From: Planctomycetota bacterium
GTDB taxonomy: Bacteria > Planctomycetota > Planctomycetia > Planctomycetales > Planctomycetaceae
Assembly: GCA_030836185.1 (NCBI GenBank)
Contig: JAURQH010000102.1
Span: 90,733 to 154,732 of the forward strand
Direction of reading: 5' to 3'
Length of the DNA: 64,000 nucleotides
The stretch's first letter is position 1. The number at the start of each line of letters is the position of its first letter. A model generated the notes under the pieces. It had not been told where the DNA came from and ran no database searches. It was given only the letters and a program-made list of their open reading frames with translations. This document shows, one piece after another, positions 1-8,810 of the stretch. Both the position numbers and the translations under genes were made by a program.

Positions 1-1802
1 ATTCTGTATCACACGACGCACATGGTGATGCCCACGGCCACGGCCATGAGCAGTCTTTCATCAGTAAGTACGTCTTTTCGACCGACCATAAAGTGATTGG
101 AATCCAGTTTTTGGTAACCACATTACTCATGCTGATGGTCGGTGGGGCTTTGGCTTTGGGGGTACGATGGCAATTGGCCTTCCCTTGGGAAAGTATGCCT
201 TTGGTTGGTCGTCTGCTTTTTAGCGGCGAAGGTGGTCAGATCTCTCCTGAGTTCTACACCATGCTGTTCACAATGCACGCGACTGTCATGATCTTTTTGG
301 TCATCATTCCGATTCTCGCGGGAGCGTTTGGAAACTTTCTGATTCCGTTGATGATCGGTGCCGACGATATGGCATTCCCGGTCCTCAACATGCTCAGTTA
401 CTGGTTTATGTGGCCCGCAATTTTCTGTTTCTTTGCCAGTTTCTTCTCGGCAGGAAATGGGGCGGCAGCGGGATGGACATCCTATCCCGTTCTGTCGGCA
501 CTGCCACAAGCTGCCCCGGCATCAGGAATGGCTCAGAACTGGTGGTTAGTTGGAGTCACTTTAGTCGGTGTTTCCTCGATGATGGGTTCGGTCAACTACA
601 TGACGACCATTATCAACATGCGAGCACCCGGGATGACCTTGTTCCGTATGCCGCTCACCATTTGGGCGATGTTTATTACCGCCATTTTACAGGCGTTTGC
701 TTTGCCCGTCTTGACGGCAGCCGGTTTTATGCTGGTTGCCGACCGCCTGCTTGGTACATGTTTCTTCATACCGGCTGGGTTGGTTGTGAACAACGCCGAT
801 CCGACTGTCGGTGGTGGACAGCCATTGTTGTGGCAGCACCTCTTCTGGTTCTATTCGCATCCCGCTGTGTACATCATGTTGCTTCCTGCAATGGGAATGG
901 TATCGGACATGTTGGCGAATGCTGCCAGAAAACCGCTTTTTGGATACAAACCGATGGTTTACTCAATGGCGGCCATTGCTGGCCTCGGGTTTATCGTGTG
1001 GGGACACCACATGTTTACGTCGGGGATGAATCCGGCTCTCGGAATGACCTTCATGACATCCACGATGATGATTGCGTTGCCATCTGCGATTAAGACGTTC
1101 AACTGGATCGGTACAATCTGGGGTGGAAAGATTGAATTCAATACTGTCACACTCAACAGTGTGGCGTTTGTCTCGATGTTTGTTGTGGGTGGACTCAGTG
1201 GTATCTTCATGGCGGCAGTGCCTGTTGATATCTACATCCACGATACCTACTTCATTGTGGCTCACTTCCATTACGTTTTGTTTGGGGCCACTCTGTTTGG
1301 TCTCTTCGGAGCGATCTTCTTCTGGTATCCGAAAATGTTCGGTCGGAAAATGAACGAAGGATTGGGGAAAGCACACTTCTTCTTCACATTCCTCGGTGCT
1401 AACGGTACCTTCTTCCCGATGCACCTTCTCGGCGTTGCCGGAATGCCTCGGCGGTATGCCGATCCTTATCTGCATCCGTATCTCGAACATTTTCTCCCCA
1501 TGAATCAGTTCATGACCTATTCAGCCATTCTGATGGGGTGTGCCCAATTCCTATTACTCTTCAACTTTGCTTACAGCATGTTTTACGGTGAAAAGGTGGG
1601 ACGTAATCCGTGGAAGGCCAACGGCCTCGAATGGACGGCACCTTCACCTCCCGGACACGGAAACTTCGATGTCTTGCCAGTCTGTTATCGCGGACCTTAC
1701 GAATACTCTTCGCCTCTCGTGGAAGAAGACTTCCTATTACAGACTGAATACCTGTCGCCACCTGATAAGGCGGAACCCGTTAAAGAACCCGAACACGCCT
1801 AG
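1..1802 (+). CDS. ctaD: Cytochrome c oxidase subunit I, 5' partial
   Basis: Catalytic heme-copper subunit of an aa3-type oxidase in the cytoplasmic membrane; reduces O2 and pumps protons. The reading frame is open back to the window edge (first full codon at 3), and the residues before the GTG at 93 include KYVFSTDHKVIG, which is normal subunit I sequence. The gene therefore starts upstream and the GTG is not the start. The visible N-terminus is His-rich (HGDAHGHGHE). Seen motifs are WGHHMFTSG (CuB histidines), IHDTYFIVAHFHYV (heme ligands) and FYSHPAVY (His-Tyr cross-link). YSHP in place of GHPEVY marks the A2 subtype, which lacks the D-channel glutamate. Subunit II is presumably just upstream; ctaA follows after 17 nt. 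Confidence 0.97.
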   Translation, partial: SVSHDAHGDAHGHGHEQSFISKYVFSTDHKVIGIQFLVTTLLMLMVGGALALGVRWQLAFPWESMPLVGRLLFSGEGGQISPEFYTMLFTMHATVMIFLVIIPILAGAFGNFLIPLMIGADDMAFPVLNMLSYWFMWPAIFCFFASFFSAGNGAAAGWTSYPVLSALPQAAPASGMAQNWWLVGVTLVGVSSMMGSVNYMTTIINMRAPGMTLFRMPLTIWAMFITAILQAFALPVLTAAGFMLVADRLLGTCFFIPAGLVVNNADPTVGGGQPLLWQHLFWFYSHPAVYIMLLPAMGMVSDMLANAARKPLFGYKPMVYSMAAIAGLGFIVWGHHMFTSGMNPALGMTFMTSTMMIALPSAIKTFNWIGTIWGGKIEFNTVTLNSVAFVSMFVVGGLSGIFMAAVPVDIYIHDTYFIVAHFHYVLFGATLFGLFGAIFFWYPKMFGRKMNEGLGKAHFFFTFLGANGTFFPMHLLGVAGMPRRYADPYLHPYLEHFLPMNQFMTYSAILMGCAQFLLLFNFAYSMFYGEKVGRNPWKANGLEWTAPSPPGHGNFDVLPVCYRGPYEYSSPLVEEDFLLQTEYLSPPDKAEPVKEPEHA

Positions 1803-1819
1803 TTTGATATTGACTCACG

Positions 1820-2791
1820 ATGGATTCACTTCCGGCTTACAATCCCTGGTTGCACCGCTTTGCGGTCCTGACAACGTGCGTTGCACTGTTGCCGGTGACG
1901 CTAGGCGCATTGACAACTTCGGAAGGGGCCGGGATGGCGTTTCCCGATTGGCCAACTTCTGATGGCTACAACATGCTGTTCTATCCTTGGTTACAATCTT
2001 CGGGGGACGAATTTCTCGAACACGGCCATCGTCTCGCCGGAATGCTGATCGGAATTTTCAGCTTGGGGCTGGTGACATTGGTCTGGAAATACGAACATCG
2101 CCTCTGGGTGACCGTGGCGGGCTTTGTTGTCTTATTAAGTGTGATTGCTCAAGGAATTCTTGGCGGATTACGAGTCTTAGAAAATGACCCCAGACTCGCA
2201 ATGGTTCATGGGCTGTTTGCGGCAATGGTTTTCGCCTTAATGGCGGCTGTTTCACTTTTCACAAGTCGTCGTTGGTTATCGGCCGATAAGGAAGAGATTC
2301 AGCGTGACCCTAATTTTGTCAAACCTTGGGCTATCGCGTCTGTTGTGATGATTCTTGGGCAATATATGTTGGGTGGTTTTCTTCGACATCGTGGGACGGC
2401 TCTGTTTGAACATATGGGAATGGCGGTTGTTGTTTTAGCCGTTGTTATCTCTCTGGTTGTTGCGGCTCGCAAAACAAAACTTAAATGGGTAATACGCCCT
2501 TCATGGTTACTGTTGGCACTCACCGTTTCCCAAATTTCGTTAGGTCTCGCCACCTTCATCACAAAGTTTGGCTTGAAGGCCGCGGGTTGGGTCGCCGTAT
2601 CGGGAACCACACTACAAACCATGATACGCAGTGGTCATACGATTGTCGGAATGTTACTGCTGATGGTGTCCGTCATTGTACTCTTGAGAGCCTATCGGCT
2701 GTGTCGCGTCTGGAACGAACGACACTTGGAGAAAGCTTCGACCCAAGTACCGGTGTTGCCGGGGATGTCGATGGAAGGGGGGCTGCAATGA
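1820..2791 (+). CDS. ctaA: Heme A synthase (CtaA/COX15 family)
   Basis: 323-residue polytopic membrane protein that oxidises the C8 methyl of heme O to a formyl group, giving heme A for the oxidase. Eight hydrophobic segments are apparent. The paired-His motifs of the family are visible: EHGHRLAG (67-74), a VHG in the first half, and EHMGMA and RSGHTIVG in the second half. Length is usual for the family. The ATG at 1820 lies shortly after subunit I, and the stop overlaps the ctaB start as ATGA, which suggests translational coupling of the two heme-modification steps. Confidence 0.93.
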   Translation: MDSLPAYNPWLHRFAVLTTCVALLPVTLGALTTSEGAGMAFPDWPTSDGYNMLFYPWLQSSGDEFLEHGHRLAGMLIGIFSLGLVTLVWKYEHRLWVTVAGFVVLLSVIAQGILGGLRVLENDPRLAMVHGLFAAMVFALMAAVSLFTSRRWLSADKEEIQRDPNFVKPWAIASVVMILGQYMLGGFLRHRGTALFEHMGMAVVVLAVVISLVVAARKTKLKWVIRPSWLLLALTVSQISLGLATFITKFGLKAAGWVAVSGTTLQTMIRSGHTIVGMLLLMVSVIVLLRAYRLCRVWNERHLEKASTQVPVLPGMSMEGGLQ

Positions 2792-3723
2792 GTTCTGCCG
2801 GTTCTTCGACAACTCGTACAATGGCATTGGCAGGTCGCAATGTGATCACGGCTCGAATTACAGATTACATTGAGCTGACAAAACCCAAAATTGCCGTGAT
2901 GGCTTTGGTGACAGTCACTGTGGGATACACACTGGCCGCCCAAGGGACTTGGTTCAGTTGGACTTTGGTCTCTGCGATGGTGGGGATTGCTTTGATGGCA
3001 GTCGCTTCCAGCAGTTTGAATCAGTGGGTGGAACGTGAGACCGATTCCTTGATGAATCGGACCGCAGATCGTCCGATTCCTGCCGGGAGATTGCACCCTA
3101 CGGAAGTCTTTTGGTTCGGATTTGGTTGCGGAGTGCTTGGTACTTTCATTTTAGCAACCTATGTTAACGCAACGACCGCATGGTTAGGGCTATTCACTTT
3201 TGCTCTCTACACATTCCTGTACACACCTTTGAAGCGATATACCTCACTGTGTACCGCGATTGGCGCTGTGCCTGGTGCATTGCCGCCTGTTTTAGGTTGG
3301 ACGGCTGCCGGCGGAGAATTGAACTCGGGTGCATTTGCCCTGTTCGGCATTTTGTTCCTCTGGCAGTTTCCCCATTTTCTGGCCATTGCCTGGATGTACA
3401 AAGAAGATTATTCGCGAGCGGGATTGAAAATGCTGCCTGCCAAAGTTCAAGCGGGTGGTACTCAGAAAATTACCGGATATCTGGCAACGGCTTACGCGGC
3501 TGCTTTGATTCCCGTCAGCTTGATGCCGAGCGAAGTCGGGCTCGCTGGCTCACGATACATGTGGGCGGCTTTGTTTCTGGGACTCGGATATCTGGCGGTT
3601 AGCATCATGTTTATTCGCGATGAGTCACGCCGGTCGGCTCGACGCATTTTATATTACTCACTGATTTATTTGCCGCTGTTATTGATCGCACTGACGTGGG
3701 ATCATTTGGCATTATTGCAATAA
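2788..3723 (+). CDS. ctaB: Protoheme IX farnesyltransferase (heme O synthase)
   Basis: UbiA-family prenyltransferase that adds a farnesyl group to protoheme to make heme O, the substrate of the preceding ctaA product. 311 residues with about nine membrane segments. The two Asp-rich motifs are present: NQWVERETDSLMNRT (78-92, in place of the more usual NDYxDRExD) and YKEDYSRAGLKML (204-216). I chose the ATG overlapping the ctaA stop. The frame stays open 303 nt further upstream, but that part only mirrors ctaA. A later ATG at 2821 is possible. Confidence 0.93.
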   Translation: MSSAGSSTTRTMALAGRNVITARITDYIELTKPKIAVMALVTVTVGYTLAAQGTWFSWTLVSAMVGIALMAVASSSLNQWVERETDSLMNRTADRPIPAGRLHPTEVFWFGFGCGVLGTFILATYVNATTAWLGLFTFALYTFLYTPLKRYTSLCTAIGAVPGALPPVLGWTAAGGELNSGAFALFGILFLWQFPHFLAIAWMYKEDYSRAGLKMLPAKVQAGGTQKITGYLATAYAAALIPVSLMPSEVGLAGSRYMWAALFLGLGYLAVSIMFIRDESRRSARRILYYSLIYLPLLLIALTWDHLALLQ

Positions 3724-3779
3724 CACAACACGGTATTTCACACGACACAATGTTTCCTTTTAACGGTAAGTGATTCCTG

Positions 3780-4730
3780 ATGTCTGACTCGTCCTCACAT
3801 TCAGCCGGTTCCAATCTCAAGATGGGGCTGCCGATTCCGAATTCCAAACTCGGGATGTGGTTGTTCCTTGGAACCGAGATCATGTTTTTCACGGCATTCA
3901 TCGGCTCATACATTGTTCTCCGTATGGGCTCCCAAGGTTGGCCCAGTGATCCGCACGTCACCCACATCAGTGTAATCGCAGGTGGGATAAACACTTTTGT
4001 CTTGATTGTCTCCAGCTATTGCGTGGTGGTGGCTCACGATGCCATGCTGAAAAAACATTTTAAGACGGCTCTGAAATACCTCTGGATCACAACCGCGTTG
4101 GGATTCTTGTTCATGGGTATTAAATCATACGAGTATTATGGGAAATTCACCCACGGAATTTTGCCCGGTAAGATTGCCGAAAACGATTGGCAAGCCGCCC
4201 AGCAAGCGTTGGCTGGGTTTGACGACGCAGTCGAAGATACCGGCTATAGCGACATGAAACTGGAGTTGGCTGGCTTGGAAAAAGAGGTCGCCGGTGCTGA
4301 AGGTGGTGCGAAAGAAACCATGCAGGCACGCATTGATGAACTCAAAAAGTCGATCGCGGCTATCGACCCATTTGCGAACGACGTGAAACAATTCAAGACT
4401 TATGTGAAGAAGGAAGAATGGGACTTTGCGGAGCTGACTCAAGAAGTGAGTACACTCAAAGAATCCTATCCAGAGAAGGCATCCCATATTCATGAACCGC
4501 ATGTGATTTTGTACGGTAACATTTTCGCATCAACGTATTTTCTGATGACCGGTTTCCATGCGATCCACGTCATCGTGGGGCTTATCCTGTTTGGAATGGT
4601 GTTGAAACAGGGTAACAAGCTGGATGAAACTTGGACCGATTGGGTAGAGAACAGCGGTCTTTATTGGCACTTTGTTGACTTGGTCTGGATCTTTCTGTTC
4701 CCGCTGTTGTACATCGTTGATTTTGCATAG
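3780..4730 (+). CDS. ctaE: Cytochrome c oxidase subunit III with a large insertion
   Basis: 316 residues. Three N-terminal membrane segments (about 24-48, 62-85 and 97-115) end with SYEYYGKF, and two C-terminal ones (about 243-273 and 295-314) contain [14 protein letters not shown], so the five-helix bacterial subunit III core is complete. Between helices 3 and 4, residues about 131-240 form a charged, Glu/Lys/Ala-rich stretch predicted to be helical or coiled-coil, which ordinary subunit III proteins lack. This explains the length against the usual 190-210 residues of five-helix forms. It lies between ctaB and the subunit IV gene in one operon. Confidence 0.93.
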   Translation: MSDSSSHSAGSNLKMGLPIPNSKLGMWLFLGTEIMFFTAFIGSYIVLRMGSQGWPSDPHVTHISVIAGGINTFVLIVSSYCVVVAHDAMLKKHFKTALKYLWITTALGFLFMGIKSYEYYGKFTHGILPGKIAENDWQAAQQALAGFDDAVEDTGYSDMKLELAGLEKEVAGAEGGAKETMQARIDELKKSIAAIDPFANDVKQFKTYVKKEEWDFAELTQEVSTLKESYPEKASHIHEPHVILYGNIFASTYFLMTGFHAIHVIVGLILFGMVLKQGNKLDETWTDWVENSGLYWHFVDLVWIFLFPLLYIVDFA

Positions 4731-4795
4731 TTTTTGATTAAGTACATTTGGTTTGAAATCGGAATCAATTCCGTTAGGCATACGAGGAATCCAGC

Positions 4796-5338
4796 ATGGC
4801 ATATCGCGACACTGATCACGACGATCATTCTCACGGACACGTATCGTATCTCGTCATTTTCTTTGCTCTGGTGATCTTTACGGGAATTTCGGTCATTGCC
4901 GATGTCGTTCATATCCCCAGCACGGCTCTCAAAACCGTCATTGTGATGTCGGTGGCCGTCGCCAAAGCCACTTGTGTATTACTGTTCTTCATGCACATCA
5001 AATTCGAAGGCAATTGGAAATATATTCTCTTGGCACCGACAACCATCTTGGCCATTGGTTTACCAATTGCTTTGATGCCTGATGTTGCGACCAGCTATTA
5101 CATCAGCGATGTTCCTCAAAAGTACGATTACGACGAGTTCATGGCCGTCCATGGAGATCATGGTGAGGGGCACGGAGAAGGTGAGCATTCCGAAGCCGGT
5201 CATCATGGTGCCGAACATGGTCACGACGAGGGCGATCATCACGAGGGTGATTCTGATAAGCATGATGGAGACATCGACCATCCCGAGCCGAACGAGGACA
5301 CATCCGGTGCGGATGCGACGGAATCCAGTGAAGAGTGA
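4796..5338 (+). CDS. Cytochrome c oxidase subunit IV-like protein with His-rich tail
   Basis: 180 residues. The first ~105 residues match the small prokaryotic subunit IV (caa3/COX4_pro type): three hydrophobic segments at about 17-38, 44-67 and 76-96, with the typical KATCVLLFFMHIKFE stretch. Residues 119-162 form a tail with about 15 histidines among Asp, Glu and Gly, followed by an acidic end. A metal-buffering role for the tail, perhaps for copper, is my inference. The N-terminus is also His/Asp rich (DHDDHSHGH). The stop overlaps the start of the next gene (TGATG). Confidence 0.85.
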   Translation: MAYRDTDHDDHSHGHVSYLVIFFALVIFTGISVIADVVHIPSTALKTVIVMSVAVAKATCVLLFFMHIKFEGNWKYILLAPTTILAIGLPIALMPDVATSYYISDVPQKYDYDEFMAVHGDHGEGHGEGEHSEAGHHGAEHGHDEGDHHEGDSDKHDGDIDHPEPNEDTSGADATESSEE

Positions 5339-6279
5339 TGTCCAATCCCGCTGCCATCAGCGTTGAGGCTCTTTCGTATTCTTACGGAGAGAGAGTTGCG
5401 CTGTCTGAGGTTTCTTTTGAGGTCAAGCCGCAAGAAATCTTTGGTCTTCTCGGCCCCAACGGTTCCGGTAAGACGACTCTCTTTCGGCTGCTCTGCACGT
5501 TGATGCCGATTCAATCGGGGGCTGCTTCGTTATCAAAGGCCGATGTGAAAACGTCTCCCGCCGAGGTGCGTCGTAAAATTGGCATCACGTTTCAGTCACC
5601 GAGCCTCGATGACCGTTTGACGGTCCGAGAGAATTTGAAGCACCACGGTCATCTGTACGGTTTGCGCGGCAGTGAACTGACACAACGGATCGAACAGCTT
5701 TTAACGCACGTTGGTTTGGTTGATCGAATGGGAGAAACGGTCTCCAAACTTTCGGGGGGCATGAAACGACGTGTGGAGATTGCCAAGGGATTACTTCATC
5801 GCCCGGAAATTTTGTTGTTAGACGAACCCAGTACGGGACTCGACCCCGGTGCTCGTCACGATTTATGGCAATACTTGCGAAAACTCAGAGACGAACAGCA
5901 GGTGACAATTCTTGTGACCACTCATTTGATGGAAGAGGCTGAACGATGTGATCGTTTGGCAATTCTCAATCAGGGTGAACTCGTCGCGATAGACACACCA
6001 GAGATGTTACGGAGTTCCATCGGTGGTGACTGCATCACCATCAGCACACCCGATCAAAACAGCTTACAGAAAAATTTACGAGATCGGTTTCAATTGGACG
6101 CGGTGATCATCGGAAATCAGTTAAGGATCGAAAGAGAGAACGGTCACGAACTGATTCGCGATCTTGTTGATGCGTTTCCCGACGACATCGAATCGATCTC
6201 GCTTGGCAAGCCAACTTTAGAAGATGTGTTCATTCAAAAAACCGGACATCGATTTTGGGAAGCCGAGGCGGTCGAATGA
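5338..6279 (+). CDS. ABC transporter ATP-binding protein (DrrA/CcmA type)
   Basis: 313-residue ATPase of an ABC-2 exporter. Walker A GPNGSGKT (39-46), signature LSGGM (138-142), Walker B LLLDEPSTGLD and the switch His in TTHLMEEAE are all present. A C-terminal extension of about 90 residues is usual for DrrA-like subunits. ATG 5338 overlaps the upstream stop; a GTG 3 nt earlier is the alternative. It is paired with the permease that follows and sits between oxidase structural and assembly genes, so a role in oxidase maturation is possible but unproven. Substrate unknown. Confidence 0.9.
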   Translation: MSNPAAISVEALSYSYGERVALSEVSFEVKPQEIFGLLGPNGSGKTTLFRLLCTLMPIQSGAASLSKADVKTSPAEVRRKIGITFQSPSLDDRLTVRENLKHHGHLYGLRGSELTQRIEQLLTHVGLVDRMGETVSKLSGGMKRRVEIAKGLLHRPEILLLDEPSTGLDPGARHDLWQYLRKLRDEQQVTILVTTHLMEEAERCDRLAILNQGELVAIDTPEMLRSSIGGDCITISTPDQNSLQKNLRDRFQLDAVIIGNQLRIERENGHELIRDLVDAFPDDIESISLGKPTLEDVFIQKTGHRFWEAEAVE

Positions 6280-7130
6280 ATGAGCCTTTGACAACTTCAG
6301 CGGAATCCTCGAGTTACTGGCTCGCGGTCTGTTCGCTCTCTCAACGAGAGATTGTTCGATTTTTACGTCAGCGAACTCGCGTTGTGGGAGCCCTTGGCCA
6401 GCCTGTGATTTTTTGGGTTCTGTTCGGAGCGGGGTTGTATGGATCCTTTCAGCCACCGGAATGGGCGTCAGCCGAGATGACCTATCAGGAATATTTTTTT
6501 CCTGGTGTGGCGGTGATGATCCTGTTGTTCACCGCGATCTTTTCGACCATTTCGATCATAGAAGATCGCCGAGAAGGTTTTTTGCAAGGAGTGTTGGTGT
6601 CGCCCGTTCCTCGATCAGTGATCGTGTTTGGTAAACTGATCGGCGGGACGATTTTGGCAGTTGGTCAGGCTATTCTGTTCCTGATTTTTGGGTTTTGTCT
6701 GCATTGGTTCGGCTTGGCACCAGAAATTCAACTTAATCTGACTGTTCTTGATTGGTTGGCCGTTCTATCATTTATGTGTCTGTTAGGATTAAGTCTCACC
6801 GGTTTGGGTTATGTCATCGCTTGGCCGATGTCGTCCACGCAAGGGTTTCACGCAATAATGAGCGTGTTTCTGTTGCCGATGTGGCTACTTTCGGGGGCGA
6901 TCTTTCCTGTCGGATCATCGGGCTGGCTCTCGTGGGTGATGTGGGTTAACCCTTTGACATATGGAGTCGCCTGTTTGCGTCGTTTGATGTATTCCAATTC
7001 AATCAGTCCCGACGCGGTGGGATTACCGGGAGTGGCCCTGAGTTTTACTGTGACTCTTCTATTTTGCCTTGTGTGTGTGATAATTGCGACACGATTAACC
7101 AATCGGCGTTCTGCGTTGAATACTCGTTAA
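6276..7130 (+). CDS. ABC-2 type transporter permease
   Basis: 284 residues with six hydrophobic segments in the ABC-2 arrangement. The start MNEPLTT overlaps the ATPase stop (ATGA); an in-frame start 21 nt earlier would lie inside the ATPase gene and is less likely. The region around FFPGVAVMILLFTAIFSTIS and the following EDRREGF loop resemble the DrrB/NodJ family. With the preceding ATPase it makes a two-gene exporter embedded in the oxidase cluster. Substrate not identifiable. Confidence 0.88.
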   Translation: MNEPLTTSAESSSYWLAVCSLSQREIVRFLRQRTRVVGALGQPVIFWVLFGAGLYGSFQPPEWASAEMTYQEYFFPGVAVMILLFTAIFSTISIIEDRREGFLQGVLVSPVPRSVIVFGKLIGGTILAVGQAILFLIFGFCLHWFGLAPEIQLNLTVLDWLAVLSFMCLLGLSLTGLGYVIAWPMSSTQGFHAIMSVFLLPMWLLSGAIFPVGSSGWLSWVMWVNPLTYGVACLRRLMYSNSISPDAVGLPGVALSFTVTLLFCLVCVIIATRLTNRRSALNTR

Positions 7131-7166
7131 AGTCGAACCAGATGGCGTTTGGGAGAACCGCTCACT

Positions 7167-8036
7167 ATGAATCAAGAACACGCCGGAAATCAAGAAAACA
7201 CCGGTACAACCACCACATCACCGGATCAAGCTCCAATGACAACTGGCATGAAGTTCATGTATGGCTTCATTGCCCTGTTGTGGGTAGCCGCAGGTGCTGC
7301 TGTTTATGTGACGTTCTTCTCAGATGATGCTCAACAACAATTGGCCAATTCTGAGAATGCTTCTTCAGAGACACCTGAGGGAGAACAGGCTGAGGTGAAT
7401 GAAGAGCACAAAACGATTGTGTTTAACTCACAAGGGGAAGTGGTCGATCCCGAAGAATCAAACGACCTTCCCCGAGCTTTGGAACCGTTCAGTCTGGTCA
7501 ATCAATCCAATGAAGAAATTGGTTTGGAGGAACTGAAAGGGAAGCCTTGGGTGGGAACCTTTGTCTTTTCCAGTTGCCCCGGACCTTGTTCGATGATCAC
7601 CGGGCGGATGAAGCAACTGCAATCTGAAATGAAGGGAGTGGATTTCAACCTGGTATCGATTACTGTCGATCCTAAAAATGATACTCCCGAAAAACTGACC
7701 AAGTATGCCGATGCTTTTACCGCCGACCTTAAGAACTGGCATTTTCTGACCGGCGACATGAATGTGATATACGAATTGATTCGGAGCGGTTTCAAAATGC
7801 CTGTCGGCGAGATCAAGCCGGGAGATATTTTGCACACAAACAGATTCGTTGTCGTCGATCCTGAAGGGAATTACGTCGATTCGTTCATCGCACTACAGGA
7901 TGAACAGTTTCATGCCTTGAAAAAACGCCTTCGGGATTTGTCGGAAGGATCATCTGAAATCGCAAATCCCTCCGAAGAGGCTTCCCCCGCTATCGAATCC
8001 GATCAAAGTTCTCCCACACCCGAGAAGGAGTCCTGA
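7167..8036 (+). CDS. SCO1/SenC family copper chaperone
   Basis: 289 residues: cytoplasmic N-terminus, one membrane anchor (about 29-51), an acidic linker and a thioredoxin-fold domain outside. The copper-binding CxxxC is CPGPC (137-141) and the distal His is H223 in ILHTNRFVVVDP. SCO proteins deliver copper to the CuA site of oxidase subunit II. ATG 7167 has GGGAG 12 nt upstream; a TTG at 7149 is in frame but would overlap that site. The acidic C-terminal tail after about 260 is extra. Its place behind the oxidase subunits fits an assembly role. Confidence 0.9.
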   Translation: MNQEHAGNQENTGTTTTSPDQAPMTTGMKFMYGFIALLWVAAGAAVYVTFFSDDAQQQLANSENASSETPEGEQAEVNEEHKTIVFNSQGEVVDPEESNDLPRALEPFSLVNQSNEEIGLEELKGKPWVGTFVFSSCPGPCSMITGRMKQLQSEMKGVDFNLVSITVDPKNDTPEKLTKYADAFTADLKNWHFLTGDMNVIYELIRSGFKMPVGEIKPGDILHTNRFVVVDPEGNYVDSFIALQDEQFHALKKRLRDLSEGSSEIANPSEEASPAIESDQSSPTPEKES

Positions 8037-8042
8037 GTTAAC

Positions 8043-8492
8043 GTGAATGCTCCCAACTGGGTCTATACACTGCCCTCGATCAACGCGGCACTGAACACAT
8101 TGGCGACAGTGTTGTTGGTCAGCGGTTATTTACTCATCCATCGAGGGCAGAAAGTTGCCCATAAACGCGTGATGCTCTCGGCATTTGCGACCTCAGTGTT
8201 GTTTCTCGTCTTTTATCTCACCTATCATTTTGCGTTGAAACATTATACCGGAGTCTCGTCTAAGCCGTTTCAGGGGCAGGGACTTATTCGCCCAATCTAT
8301 TTTACAATTCTTATCACCCACGTCATTTTGGCTGCGGTGGTGCCATTTCTGGCGATGGTGACGATCTATCGGGGGCTGAAGGGGCAGTGGGCCAAGCATC
8401 GAAGGATCGCCAGAATTACATTTCCTATTTGGCTGTACGTTTCGTTGACGGGTGTTATAATTTATGGGATGCTCTATCGCTGGCCCGTTTGA
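8043..8492 (+). CDS. DUF420 family membrane protein
   Basis: 149 residues, four predicted membrane helices, with conserved HRGQKVAHKR and FYLTYH histidines typical of DUF420 (B. subtilis YozB-like). These proteins often lie next to oxidase assembly genes; their function is not settled. GTG start at 8043, six nt after the SCO stop, with AAGGAG at the end of the SCO gene as a likely ribosome site. Confidence 0.85.
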   Translation: MNAPNWVYTLPSINAALNTLATVLLVSGYLLIHRGQKVAHKRVMLSAFATSVLFLVFYLTYHFALKHYTGVSSKPFQGQGLIRPIYFTILITHVILAAVVPFLAMVTIYRGLKGQWAKHRRIARITFPIWLYVSLTGVIIYGMLYRWPV

Positions 8493-8510
8493 ATCGGGAA
8501 GGAATGAATC

Positions 8511-8801
8511 ATGAAAACTGTCAAAAAAATTGTCTCGATTCTTCTGCTGGCGATCGTGATCAGCGCGCTGCTTCCGACCGTTGCGTCGGCTTGCCCGATG
8601 TGTAAAGCGGCGGCAGAGCAGGATGAAAATCAGCCTAAGGCGTACATGTACAGCATTCTTTTCATGCTGTCGATGCCTGCGGTGATTTTTGGTTCTTTCG
8701 GCTACGGGATTTACCGCATGAACCAACGCGAGAATGATTTCAGTTCATTAGATGAAGAGCTGCACGCCCTTGATAACAGCGCGAGCGACGCCAGTGAATA
8801 G
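8511..8801 (+). CDS. Small secreted/membrane protein with CPMC motif
   Basis: 96 residues. A clear signal peptide (positively charged start, hydrophobic core 8-25, cleavage likely after VASA) is followed immediately by CPMCK, then a second hydrophobic segment (about 46-67) and an acidic tail. The CxxC sits just outside the membrane. A role in thiol or copper handling for oxidase assembly is an inference from position. I do not recognise a named family. It is the last gene of the plus-strand oxidase cluster and converges on the DUF983 gene. Confidence 0.75.
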   Translation: MKTVKKIVSILLLAIVISALLPTVASACPMCKAAAEQDENQPKAYMYSILFMLSMPAVIFGSFGYGIYRMNQRENDFSSLDEELHALDNSASDASE

Positions 8802-8810
8802 TCTCTCTCG

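Noticed and set aside
2485..2787. Extension of ctaB upstream into ctaA
   Set aside because: Residues before MSSAG show no UbiA-family sequence and overlap ctaA in another frame; the ATGA overlap gives a better start.
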